Source of the DNA: Balanoglossus misakiensis
Lineage: Eukaryota > Hemichordata
DNA length: 64,000 nucleotides
NCBI GenBank assembly: GCA_040954595.2
Contig: CM082579.2
Coordinates: 5,146,001 to 5,210,000 of the forward strand
Direction of reading: 5' to 3'
Shown here: positions 21,701 through 34,651 of the stretch, piece by piece
How positions within the stretch are numbered: position 1 is the first letter of the stretch
Layout: the number at the start of each line of letters is the position of its first letter
Made by a program: the position numbers and the translations under genes
Notes under the pieces: model-generated
Databases searched by the model: none
Told to the model about the DNA's origin: nothing
The model's input: the letters and a program-made list of their open reading frames with translations, nothing else

Positions 21701-24700
21701 ACAGGGCCCAATGTTTTTTATCCTGTCCATTGATTCACATCTGATGTCCAATATAAACAGTTTTTAAAAAATTCATGAGTGTTTTTAACTTTCAGGACTT
21801 TCCAAAGAGTTTACCCCGGATTGTACGAAACCTGTTTGTTGAATTATCTCTCGTATTTGTGGGTTGTATCACCACTTGCCCGCCATTTGGCTGTTTTGTG
21901 TGGGATAATTTTTTTACCGAGTCCAGTCTGTGATAACGATAAGATGGGTTCCTCATGTGAAGATCCACTTATGAACTGACACTTATGTGTGGCATGCACC
22001 AAGAATGTAGTGCCTGTAGTTGTATTACCCAGATGGTCGGTTTATCGGAGAAAAGTTTTGGATCAAACCACCTCTTCAGATAGGGATGTGATGATAAGCT
22101 AGTAAATGACCCTGGAAGAATTCTGAGATTACAGAATCCAATGTCGTGAATATGTTGCAGTGTTAGTGTTTAGCTTGTGGTTAAGTTGGATATTTTAGGA
22201 ATAGATATCTTGATTTTAGTACAAGTCCCCCGTGAATGAATAGCTCTAACCCCTACAGATGCAGTTCATTGCCCCAACGTAAATAATCCGTCACACTGCC
22301 CAGCAGAGGGCCTCATCCCAGTTGCTCACTGACATAATATCACACAGTCCACTGCATCTATCATTGGAAGATGGCAGAATAATAATTCCAGTCGATATAT
22401 TCAAAGCGGCGCCAGGTCACTTGTGAGTGGCTGTCCTGATATTCGATGGATGCGACCGTGCCCACGCCTCGTGCTTATTGCCCAGTTTAAATGACCCCAG
22501 GGAAAGTTCCATGACTGTTCGAGGATGCTTTCATGAAAGCAGGGCAGTGTAATATATCACTTCACTGCAATGTCCTTCATACATCTGGTTTTATTCACAC
22601 TTGTTTCTTGATTCTCCGCCAGTAGCTGGGTAAGTAATGGCTTTAATTTCTCTGCACCGGTAGCTTTGAAAATTCTCAGAATATTTCTCAGATGTCCTGT
22701 CGGTTTTCCCCCAAGAAGCAGTTAGACCCCACGCCCATCACTGGGTATTGAAACTGTCTTAATCTCAGGGCAGGTATTAATTTCATACATGTAAATATTG
22801 ACCATGTATCCAATTCAAACACAAAAGCAAGGCTATTGAATACCCATTCATTTGACTACGCAACGATTGAAGGTTATTGAAACTTACATCGATATGTAAA
22901 CTTCGACTCGAATAAATCAGAAATAAGATTCTCTGCATGGATGCTGTTTTGGTAATGTTGAAAGCAGTGGGATGTTGTGGGATTTGGATGCAGACAGTGT
23001 CGTGTGATCTCAGATCAGATCTCAGGAGACTGATGTCAGACTATGCAAGGAGAATTTTTTCAACAGTTATATCACTTGCATAATATTATATTACAACGTA
23101 CTGATACTGATAACTGAGGACTTCTCAAGTAGAATATTATTTTACAGCTGTATACATTTTGTAAAACTGGTGTTGACTGTGACTGCTCTCTTCTGATTGG
23201 ACGGTGTCGTTTTTCAAACCATAACACAAACTGATGATGTCATCAGACTTGGTGTTTTATTACCACGGTGACAGTTAATGAGATATTGTCCAAATGCTAG
23301 ATTTAGGTGGCTATAATATAACAAATAATTTTGAAAAAATGACAAAATTTGAGATGCTCATAGCAGTGGGATATATGATAGCAGTTTGAAGTAGTCCAGC
23401 TGTTTGCTTTGAAAGAACCATTTTATGAGCAAGTTGTAAACTTTTAATGATGCTTCAAGCTTTAAAACAAATGGCCTCGCATAACCTATGACCTCTATAG
23501 TGTTCCTCATCTTTAGAATTTTTTTTTACTACAATCACCCGTTTTAAATTCACAAAACGCAGGAGACCATAATCTAACATGAAATACAATAGACCGTAAA
23601 AGTGACCTAAATGTCCTATTTATCAGCATTTTATTAAGTAATTGTGTTTTGACGGCCGACATTCTTGCTGTTAATGTTTTGGCAAATAGTTGAGATGTCT
23701 TTTGAGAGGGATTCCATAACTGACCTTCGTTACGCTGTTTTACCTAACAGTTAGGACTGAGATAGATTATTAAATTCTTTGTAGAAAGTCACAAATTTCA
23801 CAAATGATTAGCTGTACAGTCCATATACTGTTCATTAAAATTATATTGAACACATTCACATATCTTTCCCTCAGAAAATTCATTTTATGATCCCTGCGGG
23901 CTGCCAATACATTTTTGACCCAGGGGATAATCATTACAAAAATTATCTTATGTAGTCAGCGATATTGAATATCAGCAGAGTCGTCTGTCTTGTCAAATGA
24001 TATTATATCATGTGATGTCGGCCTGTAAGGTCAAGTGGGGTCAGAAACACTGCCTTGAATAATCTCATGACAATAGATAAATTATCCAGATCTGGTCACA
24101 CAGGCTGTGTAATGTTAGTACATGCTCCATTTATTATTGGGACACCGTGAGAGTGAAATAAAAACAGATGATACATCACCTTATCAGAATGTCCAAGGGT
24201 TCTGTGGTTTACATGTATTGTCACCTATCAGCCCTTATTTTGGAAAATTAGAATTTTGTTGGAGTCAAGAAACTCAGTGGCACTGTTTAAATACTGTGCT
24301 GGGAACCGGTCAGTCACTATAATAGACTCATATATTTGATTGTGTTTATTAAATGACTATCAAAAGATAAAGATGATTACATATACATGCATATACACAT
24401 ATCAACCCCTATAATGTACCGGTAATACTGCCTACCCCCAGCATGTCTCTTAAATTTGACAGTGTCGGCCAACTCAGAGTCTGTGCCCACACCAGTCAGT
24501 CAAATATATCTGTACCAGTACATGTAAACTGTATATGTCTGACTGCATGGACTATGTGGTGACTTTCACAGGTTATACCGGTATGCATTAATAGCTACAT
24601 TGATCAATTGAACTCTGCTTGGGAGTATGGATGATGCCACTAATTTCCCCCTAGGTCAAATATGCCCAGTCCAATACCTTAAGTAACCCTGCAGAGGTTT

Positions 24701-27700
24701 GGAAGCAGCTGTGTGCATATAACCTTGTATGTAACCCTACAAAAACCCCAGAGATGCAAACACATGTCCTGCATGATATATGTACTGAGGATCAGCTATT
24801 TCTGTAACTGAGACTTCGCCGGGGCCAGTGGAAGATAATAAGTCTGCACAGGGATCTGTTATGCAGCTGGAGCAATCCGATATATCATGCATAAAAGATG
24901 AAAACGGCGATTTGGCCAGCACCCAAATCGTCCGGAGATGTTTCATCGTCAGACTAGGGGGCCTCACTGTTGCCGAGAGACCGGATGATGAGGCAGACAT
25001 CATGTCATTGCTAGCGCTTGGGGGGAGATGACAGGACGATTCTCTGGAAATCAGGGGATTTTGGTCTCTCTGAAATCAGCTATGGCGAGCCTGGAAGTAA
25101 GTTTATGACCCTGGATAATCACTGAAAAAGGTAATCGCACATTTCCTGCATCGCTTTGACTTAGGATGTGGATGGTTTGACGTGAGGACAGACACACCCC
25201 TTTTTCAGACATGACATCATTTTTTTCACCGGTTATCTTCATAATCTCTATGCTTCATGTAAAGAGCAAGAAGGTGTGAGAAGTGGACTTTTGCCCTCAT
25301 AATCAGATTTTATTTCTAGCATAGGCATATGCGCTTAAAATCAATCTCATGTGATGCTTAATATTCTCAAGAGTCTTTAAAATTGCAACATGTCAGCCAC
25401 ACCCATCGAAATTCACTCTGTAGTGGATTGAAGAGCATATCTGACGGATTCGATGTTAGACTTGAATATTTCCAGACAGATATATAACCAGGATCTCATC
25501 TTCCTAATTACTGTTTGAATGGTCTATTTTTTATATGTAATTAATGCCATGATGAGATTATGATGACAACTATGAAAAACAAGTTACAGCTAAAAATAGG
25601 ACATCTATTAAAGTCTTCCGTTTCTGTCTGTACTTGAAAAACATGCCTCTGATTTTGATTCCCTTGGTGAAAGAATCTGACGTAAATGGAAATCAGGAGG
25701 TGAAACCGCGTGCTATATCCGACACAAAATACGGCCATTTCATTTCCTGTCGTGCTATATTTAAAATAGAAGCAATTATTACCAAGTCTGTTTTCAAGTG
25801 AATCGGGATACACATGTGTAAATTTGTACTCATCTAATTGCCCTATCCTGTACATACTGCAAAATCCTGTCCTGTACATACTGCAAAATATCAACTACAA
25901 TGTATACAGTCAGTGAAAAAGAGGAATAACCCAAAATGATAAATAATTTTATCTGCATCTATAAATATAATGTGGATAATATTTCATTCATTGATTAAAT
26001 TTGAATCCTGTTTATCTCAGACAGTGTTTCACCATTGAAATCATGTTTGTGTGAAAAGCTCATAAATTAAGGGCCCACTTCATACAGCAATTGATTGCTT
26101 CTGTGTTCTTATAATAGCAAACGTTTTAAGTCATCCATCAGTCATCAAAAATACAGAATTTGTATTTGAAATATAGCAACTGTTTATTTCCTTTGATTTT
26201 TTCATATGAAACTGATCTGTCAGTTGCTCCTAGGGAAAGGTTAGTGTTTTACAACAGTAATTGGCAACCTTTAGTTGGAAAGAAAAACATGCGCTTTGTT
26301 TGGTGAGATAAATGTATAGATGGAACAATAGAACTGCAACAGAATCAGCTGCAGCTGCTGTTCGTATAAAGCAAATGTTATTGATGACTTGAACCTCCCT
26401 GCAAACACCCAACCACCCCTCTTTAGAATGGTTCAGTCTAGAACGACACTGGAAATCCATTTTATCATGCCATTAACATACACCGGGCCGAAAGTAAAAC
26501 ATGAGGATTAACCGATGTGTGGTGAGTAAGAAACAGTTTTATCGTACACAAATTTCTGCGTTTTGAGTGAAAAAATAATGTGATCAGATCTGTTTCCCTG
26601 TTCTCTCTGATGTTGGCCTGAAATATCTTATCATTGTTCCATAATATTTTATAAGAATGACATGCAGCCATATTAAATTTTCCTTTTTTCCACAACCGAT
26701 TCAAAATGGAGAATGTACTGTACATTGATACAGCACTATCGGTTACGGTAGTCAATATTTTAGGAAAATCTCCTCAAACGAGACTGATACATTAGAGGGG
26801 AGAAAAAAATTTAAGCACATTTATTGTAAATACATTTAATGAGAATAGACAGAAATAGAATTGTGTGTGTATACAATTTCACATCTGTGCATATTTTTTT
26901 CAATAATTCGTGTAAAGGTAACCTCAGTTCATCCTAGTCAGTTTGCTAAAAGGTTAAACTAAAACCCAAAATTTGAGCTGCGAGATCTAAATTGAAGATA
27001 TTTTCTCACTCTGTCAATCAAACGAATAAATACATTAAGTTCATCAATGTGGCTAATTAATAATTCAATTATATTTGTAAACGGTTATTCATATTTGGTC
27101 TGAAATTTGCATTACAAATATAGCCTGTCCTCATATGCCACACAATCATCACTGATCGTTGCTGAAAAGGATATTTTTCCTGGAGGAACACGGTTCATGT
27201 AGATTTTCTCCAAGGAGATGTTTCTGTGACATTTTTCGTACATGTTTTACTATTTTGTGTAAAAAATGATGAAAATATCATGAATTTGGTGTCAGAATTT
27301 AATAGTTACCTAGTCCAACTAGGTTTCAGGTTTATAATTAGTGATAATTAGTGAAATCATTAAAAATTGCACGGACTGTAATTTTTCAACCTCAGGATTA
27401 TTTATTGTACGGTTCGAATGTCCATTCATGAATCCATCTTGGTGTACTGTACAATCAATGTGACACCTACTTAACTATTCAGCTCACAAATATACTGTCT
27501 AGTGTCTACAGGCATACAACAAATATCACAAATAGCTGGCCGAGATAAATTGGTAATAATTTGTGAAACGTGAAATCAAAATGTATCAGCCAGTTTCATG
27601 AAAAAAAAATTCAGTCCCCTCTTTTAATTACTTTTGGTAACAATGAAAGCATTAGGATGGACTCTACAAAAGAAACAATGGGGCTTTTCCATTCTCGTAA

Positions 27701-30700
27701 TATCAGAATGAGTGATGATGTTATGGTACATGCCATTTTAGGCCCCCCTGCAATTGTTTCCTTCCCTATTGGTGTCTCCACAAGTCCTGATGGATGGGGC
27801 ATTGTCCGAAAGGAAAATTTAAACAATTTAGTTGCCTTCAAGTTGAACGGTAATATTCTCATGTGTACAGTTTTAAAATGCAAAATAAAATCCTATTTTT
27901 TTATATTTTGGTATATTAATCTAAAAATCGCCCGATGGAAAAGTGGTATCATAGCGATCACATCATAAATCACCTAAATGTGATAGTATATGGTGAATTG
28001 CCGTTCGATCTCAACAGCTTGTCTGGGGCCATGCGCTTTATGTCAAAGAACCAAAAAACGTGTATTTGAAACGGAGACAAGTAAAAAGGCATAACACAAA
28101 TGCCGTCAATCCTACTTTGGTCCGTATGGAAAAAAATAACGCTTCATTTTCAAGAATGAATGGCAGCTGTACATTCGCGAATTGCAATCCATTTTTGCAT
28201 TTCAGTGTATAATTATTCAAGCCAATATACTGCTATCCACAGCAGTTCAATTAGTCCTGAAAATATTACATTACGTATTTGCAATAATGCGATTTCCTAA
28301 TAAGCAAACTAACTTTATTGGGTGCACTTGCAGACAATGTGTTTATTAAAAATTCCTAATTCGTCCTTGTCTACAGAGATTAGGTATTTCTTAAGTGCAT
28401 ATCTTATTAAAGGTGTGTGTATTCAGGCCTCCGTTTAGATTAGCCGTCAAACGAATTCCTGAAATTCTGCATCTGTTTGGGGAGAAATCAATAGTCAATT
28501 GATATTTCTCATGGTCGGCCATGTTTCTTCTTGATTGAACTCTGATACTGAAAAATTCACAACAGACGTGTCATAAAATTTTGTGCCTAGAATGACAGTT
28601 TTATGGGGGTGGATAAAAAAACATGTATCTAGTTATCATTATGTAATGTGATGCGCTTGATATAAATCGTTCATATTCAAGATGACCTCCACACTTGAAT
28701 GTTTCTGTACATATAATGATCATTTCTTTTATTATTGCACATTTTTTGTGGTTTAAACAGTGGGGCAGTTTTTGCAGATCCATGAAATACAACAGCCAGA
28801 AATCCTCAGTGCTCCAAGCAACAGTGGCAGTTTATAAGTCTTCTTAACATGTAACATACAGAAGTCTGAAACCACGATATTCACTCAGCATTTGCTTTCG
28901 ATTCATTACGCAGCGGATTGGATTAAGACTAAGAGCTGAACTGCCTGCATGGCCCTATTGGCCATTAGGTGACATATATTGTGTTGTCATCCTGTTCAGT
29001 CAACACTTTAGGTCAAGCGCCCCCTAATGCGATCAGTGACCTGACCCCTGAGGTTACATTGTGGCAGTGGTCGATAACAAAGTCAAAGGTCCAGAGATAA
29101 TGATTCCTCAAACTGGCATTATCTTCATGTTCAGTTCACACTCGGTGAAGTGGATGGGTAATTTTATACCCCATATATTTTTGGCATGATAGTGAGATAC
29201 TGTTTTATGTTTGAGTTGTGATCTGTGTTGCTGTGATGTGCTGCTGGTTTCTTCATCCGTTGGTATTAAAGTCATGTCCGTGTTCCAAGAAGATGAAACT
29301 GCTGTCAGTGTTTTGGGGTGAACATTGGTAATTAATTATGCCAATTGCATTCACCAGTCTGAGTGAAAGTTATTCAAAACTAGAATATATCACTACATCA
29401 TACTATCGATGAAATCTGTGGTCATTAACATATGATTTGAATTCTAATGACTTGAGTTATTCATTAATCCTGCTTCCTCAGGGGGAGTTGAATTTGATTT
29501 TCGCTCTGACTGGAAGGAGTATTGTGGTCATCAGGATTAATTGTGAGATGCCCACATGCCAGTTGTTATGTACAGTGAGTGTATATTTTTTTTTCATTCT
29601 GTCATCTTTGAATTATATTCCAAGGATCCACATTGTGGTGAAATTTTATTGAGAGATATGCCTGTGTACTATGTCTTTGAGAATTATTATCAGCTCTTGG
29701 GTATGATGCTAAATATAGCATTGCCCTACACATCACCTGAGACTGACTAGTCTGAAAGCATGATTGATATTTGAATGCATTCACCAGACTTGGTGGCGGC
29801 CTTTGGGGCCATTTCCGACTAATTCTGTTGAGATGTCTGTATGGAGGCAGCGGACTTCGCAGATTATTTTTCCACAAAAGTAGAATGTGGATGCCATGTT
29901 GGATTTTAACCTCTTTTCAAAACACACTGACTTCTGTAATAAGTTCATTGTCAAAGCTTTGGAAATCATTGGTTAAATGGCTTGGAAACCAGGTTTAAAT
30001 ACCTCAGTGGCCTTTCTTTGAACTTTGGGATATACCCAAGGGATCTTTGGAAAAAAATAATCACCAATCCAAGTAACTAGCTAATATGCGCTTTAATATT
30101 TATATGCCGTGTTTCAGTTGACTAATTAATGTTGAGTATCAGGTGGGGACTCTACGGAAGGCAAATTAAAACTTGCATGAATAAATTGATTAGTACATTG
30201 TCCATCTGAGATTAAATGCATTTCCTGCCTCTTCAATCTCCTCTTTAGTTGCTGGAATATTTTTATGTCAGCTTGACATTAATGGAACAGCTGAGTGATT
30301 TATTGATTTTTTAAAAGACGCTTTTTGTAGATGTGACCATGATGACCCTGTGAACTCTGAACCTTAATGTTTTATTATTATATGCATAAAAACTGACCAA
30401 GTGAAGAGACTGACCAGTCACAAAACATGTGAAATATATGCCAATAGTCACACCTGCCCTGAAAGTTTACAGTAAACTAGTCCTATCAGATATTGTCTCT
30501 AAAATTAAACCCTCATAATGAAATACCTTCATATTTGTTGAACTTTTCCAATATACTTGTGATTGTCATGTTCCTGAGAAATTCCAAACCTAGAAGCAAA
30601 TGTCATTCTTCGTGGGTTACGAATTTCTTTTACTATCTACAGCACAGGGTCACGGAAACGATTGGTTCATAGAAGACAATTCTCTCAACAAGTTTAATTG

Positions 30701-32182
30701 TTTCGGCAGATCTCTCCCTGCCTATCACCATTGTGCTTTATACTGTCAATGAAAACATTCCAAGTGGCTGAAAATCAGATCAAGTGTTTATCACGGACAA
30801 ACATTTGGGCAACACTGCTCAATACGTCAATATTGGAAAGGCAATATTGCCAAAGTCAATGACCCCGTTTGCCTGTGTTGCATCTTATTTCAGTGTGTAG
30901 AGGTGCACATTCTTGGCTTTTGATTAAGTATCAGGTGCACAATTTAATCACTATGACTGTAATCTCATTACTATAATACTTAGATAAGTCTTTAATCAGT
31001 GCATTTTTGTTTTGTCGTGACTTGTCAAATCCATTGTTTCATATGTCCATATCTCTATATATGACCTTAATTTTAAATTGCATATCTATTGATATGTTAG
31101 TGTCAGGGTATTGCTATGTGAGTAAATCTCCACAAATTGGATGTGGTCAATTGTTTTGGATGCCTGCTTGATAAGAGAGGTTTCATTTCATCCTTGCCAG
31201 CTAAGTTGAAGAATAGGTAATTAATTAGGCTAGGGGATTAGCAGCTTTAAAAATTCAAACAAACTGACAAGATTAGTTGTTGACCCAGACAAGCCAATAT
31301 TTGCTTGGGCCTGGAATAATATCTGCAGAGTACCACAGAGTGCTTGGCTCAGTCACGGTCACTCCTGGTCACTCCTCAAAGTCAGACCGTGGTCAGTTCA
31401 GTGGTGGTCAGTGGAACCTCTGTATGTATTTGGGACCCTGAGATTTGGTCTCACCGCTTCTGGGATTATAGTCAGTTGGAATAATTTGATTCTGTCGAAT
31501 TGTGATTTGAAATTCAGTTACCAGTCATGAAGGTATGTGTGTGTTACTCCTCTTAAACTCACTTGTGGCGATATCTCGTATTGACTTGAGGTCGTGCATA
31601 GTGGCACCATCACTCTGTAACTGTCTCAGCGCAGTGAGTGTCTATACATTGAAGAGTCACAGAGTCTGTCGTCTGTGACAGGCAACTTGAATTAATGATC
31701 TCTTGTGATCCCTTGCTTCAAGATACTTTTCTGAGTTTATTGTTCCACTGGTGACAGACCAGTTGACTTCATGAAGTATTTTGAAAAGCTTGGAACAGAT
31801 TGTCAAGACTTAAAACTTCAATGAGGAACACTAACGGCTGAGTGTGTGCTTGCAAGAAATGAAGTGGACATTCCTATCAACTTCCCCGGGCAACCCAGTT
31901 CAATATATTTTACTCTGAAAACAGTGAAATCAGATTACACACTGTGGACAACTGGTTAAATGTAGGAGTCATGTTTATAAAAAAACACTAATTATTTCTT
32001 TGTCGAATATGAATGTGGCTTAGGAAATAGATCTACCAATGACTTGACCGGTATCTCGCCAGAATAACCCTGTGCTATTGAAATGGAAGACAGAAAATCA
32101 ACGTGTACATGTATTTGGTTAACCATATGACACTGAGATGCAGAGTTGTTGACAATTGTTTTCTTTCTGATTTCTCTCCTAG
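18732..32182. other. Long gene-poor interval upstream of TRIM2/3
   Basis: About 13.5 kb without a supported coding exon. Features noted: a splice-acceptor-like site with an excellent branch point at about 20470-20491 followed by a short frame; a CTCF-like match at 22300-22311; a 24-25-bp direct repeat at 25845-25889; and a second CTCF-like core at 29017-29030. The interval is probably the TRIM2/3 5' intron plus regulatory DNA, because the TRIM2/3 coding exon begins after a splice acceptor at about 32182. Confidence 0.5.
22300..22311 (+). promoter_or_regulatory. CTCF-like site
   Basis: CCAGCAGAGGGC matches the CTCF core consensus CCASYAGRKGGC at all 12 positions. It lies in the gene-free interval upstream of TRIM2/3. 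CTCF is conserved in most bilaterians; binding is not shown by sequence alone. Confidence 0.4.
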
Positions 32183-34651
32183 GCCCGTTGGACCTGTTGA
32201 CAGCGGCAACGTCACCCCGTCCCTTCAATGGCGGCAAGTAACGGAGACAGCCCGGTGGTCAAGCAGATCGACAAGCAGTTCCTTGTCTGCGGTATATGCT
32301 TAGAGCGCTATCGGACTCCCAAGGTGTTGCCCTGCCTTCACACGTTCTGTCAGAAGTGTTTGATGAACTACATACCCCCGCAGAGCCTATCGCTCGCCTG
32401 CCCGCTCTGCCGACAGACCTCTATACTGCCAGAGGAAGGGGTGTCCAGCCTCCAGAACAACTTCTTCATCACAAATCTTATGGAAGTGCTGGAGAAGCCT
32501 GAAAGTAATGGTACACAGGCCGACTCCAAAGCACTCCCTTGCCCCAGTCACGAAGGCGAAGTCTTGAAATACTACTGCGAGTCTTGCGAGACTGCGGTGT
32601 GCCAGGACTGCACGGTCGCCGAGCACAACGAGCACTCGACGGTCTTGCTGAAGGAAGTTGTGCAGGAGCACAAGAGGGAACTCAAGGCACTGCTGGACGA
32701 GGCCCACTCGCGTATACCTCCCCTGACGCACGCGATCGAGCACGTCAATATCGTCAAGGAGAAGTTGGCCGCGAAGAAGGCCAACGCCGACGCCGATCTC
32801 AAGAAGTCGTTTGCGACTTTGGATAAAGTAATCAATGCCAGGAAAGAGACATTGATAGGTCAACTGGAGTCGTATCACAGCTTGAAGCAGAAGGTTCTTG
32901 ACTCCCAGAAGGAGAGGCTGGAGCTTGGACTCTCTAATATCAAGAATAGCTGCGAGTTCACCGACCAGGCGTTGACTCACGGCAACGAGACGGAGGTGCT
33001 TCTGGTCAAGAAACAGATGGCTGATCGGCTGAGGGAACTCGCCGGGATCACGCTACAGTGCAAGCCGGAGGAGAACGACTTCTTGAAGTTCTCCTGCGAC
33101 CTCAGCAACATGGAGAAGTGCGTTCTGAACACGGGGTCCGTGCAATCCAACAGCGCCGTGCCGTTCGAGACGGTGGCCAGCGGAGAGGGACTGAAGCGGG
33201 CCAAGATCGGAGAGAGTACCATGGTGACGGTCATCACCAAGGACTGCAAGGGGAACCTGGTGAAGACAGGATGCGCTCTCATCACTGCCCACATCCAGAA
33301 CCCGGACGGCAACCTGGCGCTGTGCACCATAGTGGACAATAAGAACGGGACGTACGACCTGTCGTACGTCACCGAATACGAGGGGGAGCACGCGCTCACC
33401 ATCAAGCTGTTCGAGGAACACATCCGGGGAAGCCCCTTCAAGGTCAAGGGGATGAAGGAGATCACCTCCCCTACCAGACCGGTCAGCTCGAAGATCCCCA
33501 AAGCCAACGTGAAGCAGAAGGCCACCAAGAGGCCGCCCAGCACTATCTCGTCCAAGTCTCGGTCAGCAAGGATGAACCCCATCGAGGACGACCTCCTGCT
33601 CAGAATCGGCATGAAGGGTCGCAACAAGGCAGAGTTCATGAATCCCCAAGATGTGGGTTGCAGCCCTACTGGCAAACTCCTGGTCACGGATAGTGGCAAC
33701 CAGGTTGTCCAGGTCTTCGTCAACAACTCCGAGTTCAAGGCCAGGTTCGGCATCAGAGGTGTCAACCCCGGGCAGTTGCGGCGCCCGACCGGTTGCGCCA
33801 TCATGCCCAACGGCAATTACCTCATAGCCGACTACGACAACAAGGTGGTGCAGATTTTCACTCCGGACGGCAAGTACCACTCCAAGCTGGGCGGCGGCCG
33901 TCTGCTCGGCCCCAAAGGCGTGGCGGTCGACAGGAACGGTCACATCGTGGTGGTGGACAACAAGAACAGCCAGATCATGATCTTCAATCCCAACGGGAAA
34001 CTGCTGAACCGCTTCGGATCCCGAGGCATGGACGAGAAGCAGCTGTGCGGCCCGCACTTCCTCGCCATCAACTCCAACAACGAGATCATCGTGTCCGATT
34101 TCCACAACCACTGCATCAAGGTGTTCGACACGGAAGGCCAGTACATCATGAAGTTTGGCTCCAATGGTGAGGGAAATGGCCAGTTCAATGCGCCCACTGG
34201 AGTGGCCGTGGACTCCCTGGATAACATCATTGTAGCTGATTGGGGCAACAGCAGGATACAGGTAAAGTGGTCACTACTTTGCAGTTACCGTCTTTATTTT
34301 GTGCCTCTGTTAAAGTTTTGACGAAAACATTTTGAGCATACAAGCTAAGATTAAATACAATGTCAATCTTCATTTGAAAGTTGCTTGAATGGCGTGGTTG
34401 AATCTGTAGACGAGATAAGCGATGACTTCTGAACCCCTTGACCTGCTGTACGTACTTCCCCAGCTGTCTGTATTATATTTCTGTTTCCATTTTCACAGGT
34501 GTTCGACAGCAGCGGCTCCTTCCTGTCGTACATCAACACCAACGCTGACCCGCTGTACGGTCCCCAAGGCCTGGCCATCACCAGCGACGGCAACATCGCC
34601 GTGGCCGACTCCGGAAACTACTGTGTTAAGATCTACAAGTACTTGCAGTAG
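32183..34651 (+). CDS. TRIM2/3: TRIM2/TRIM3 RING-B-box-filamin-NHL E3 ubiquitin ligase
   Basis: Two coding exons: 32228-34261 and 34499-34651, joined in phase 0, for 728 residues (vertebrate TRIM2 and TRIM3 are 744). The acceptor at about 32182 puts the first 45 bases of the exon in the 5' UTR. Order: RING finger (Cys21 to Cys61, CGICLERY ... [11 protein letters not shown]), B-box type 2 (about 104-140), coiled coil (about 145-250), filamin/ABP280 repeat (about 310-415, ending GSPFKVKG), then six NHL repeats to the C-terminus. The end VKIYKYLQ matches the TRIM2/3 tail. Vertebrate TRIM2/3 act in the cytoplasm of neurons on neurofilament, motor and RNA-linked substrates. Here it predates the TRIM2/TRIM3 split, so the symbol is joint. 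The start ATG ([18 protein letters not shown]) aligns with an internal TRIM2 methionine. One 2-kb exon holds everything except the last NHL blade. Confidence 0.95.

Noticed and set aside
32387-34248. Several long antisense open frames across the TRIM2/3 exon
   Set aside because: Shadows of a GC-rich coding exon; none shows a domain.
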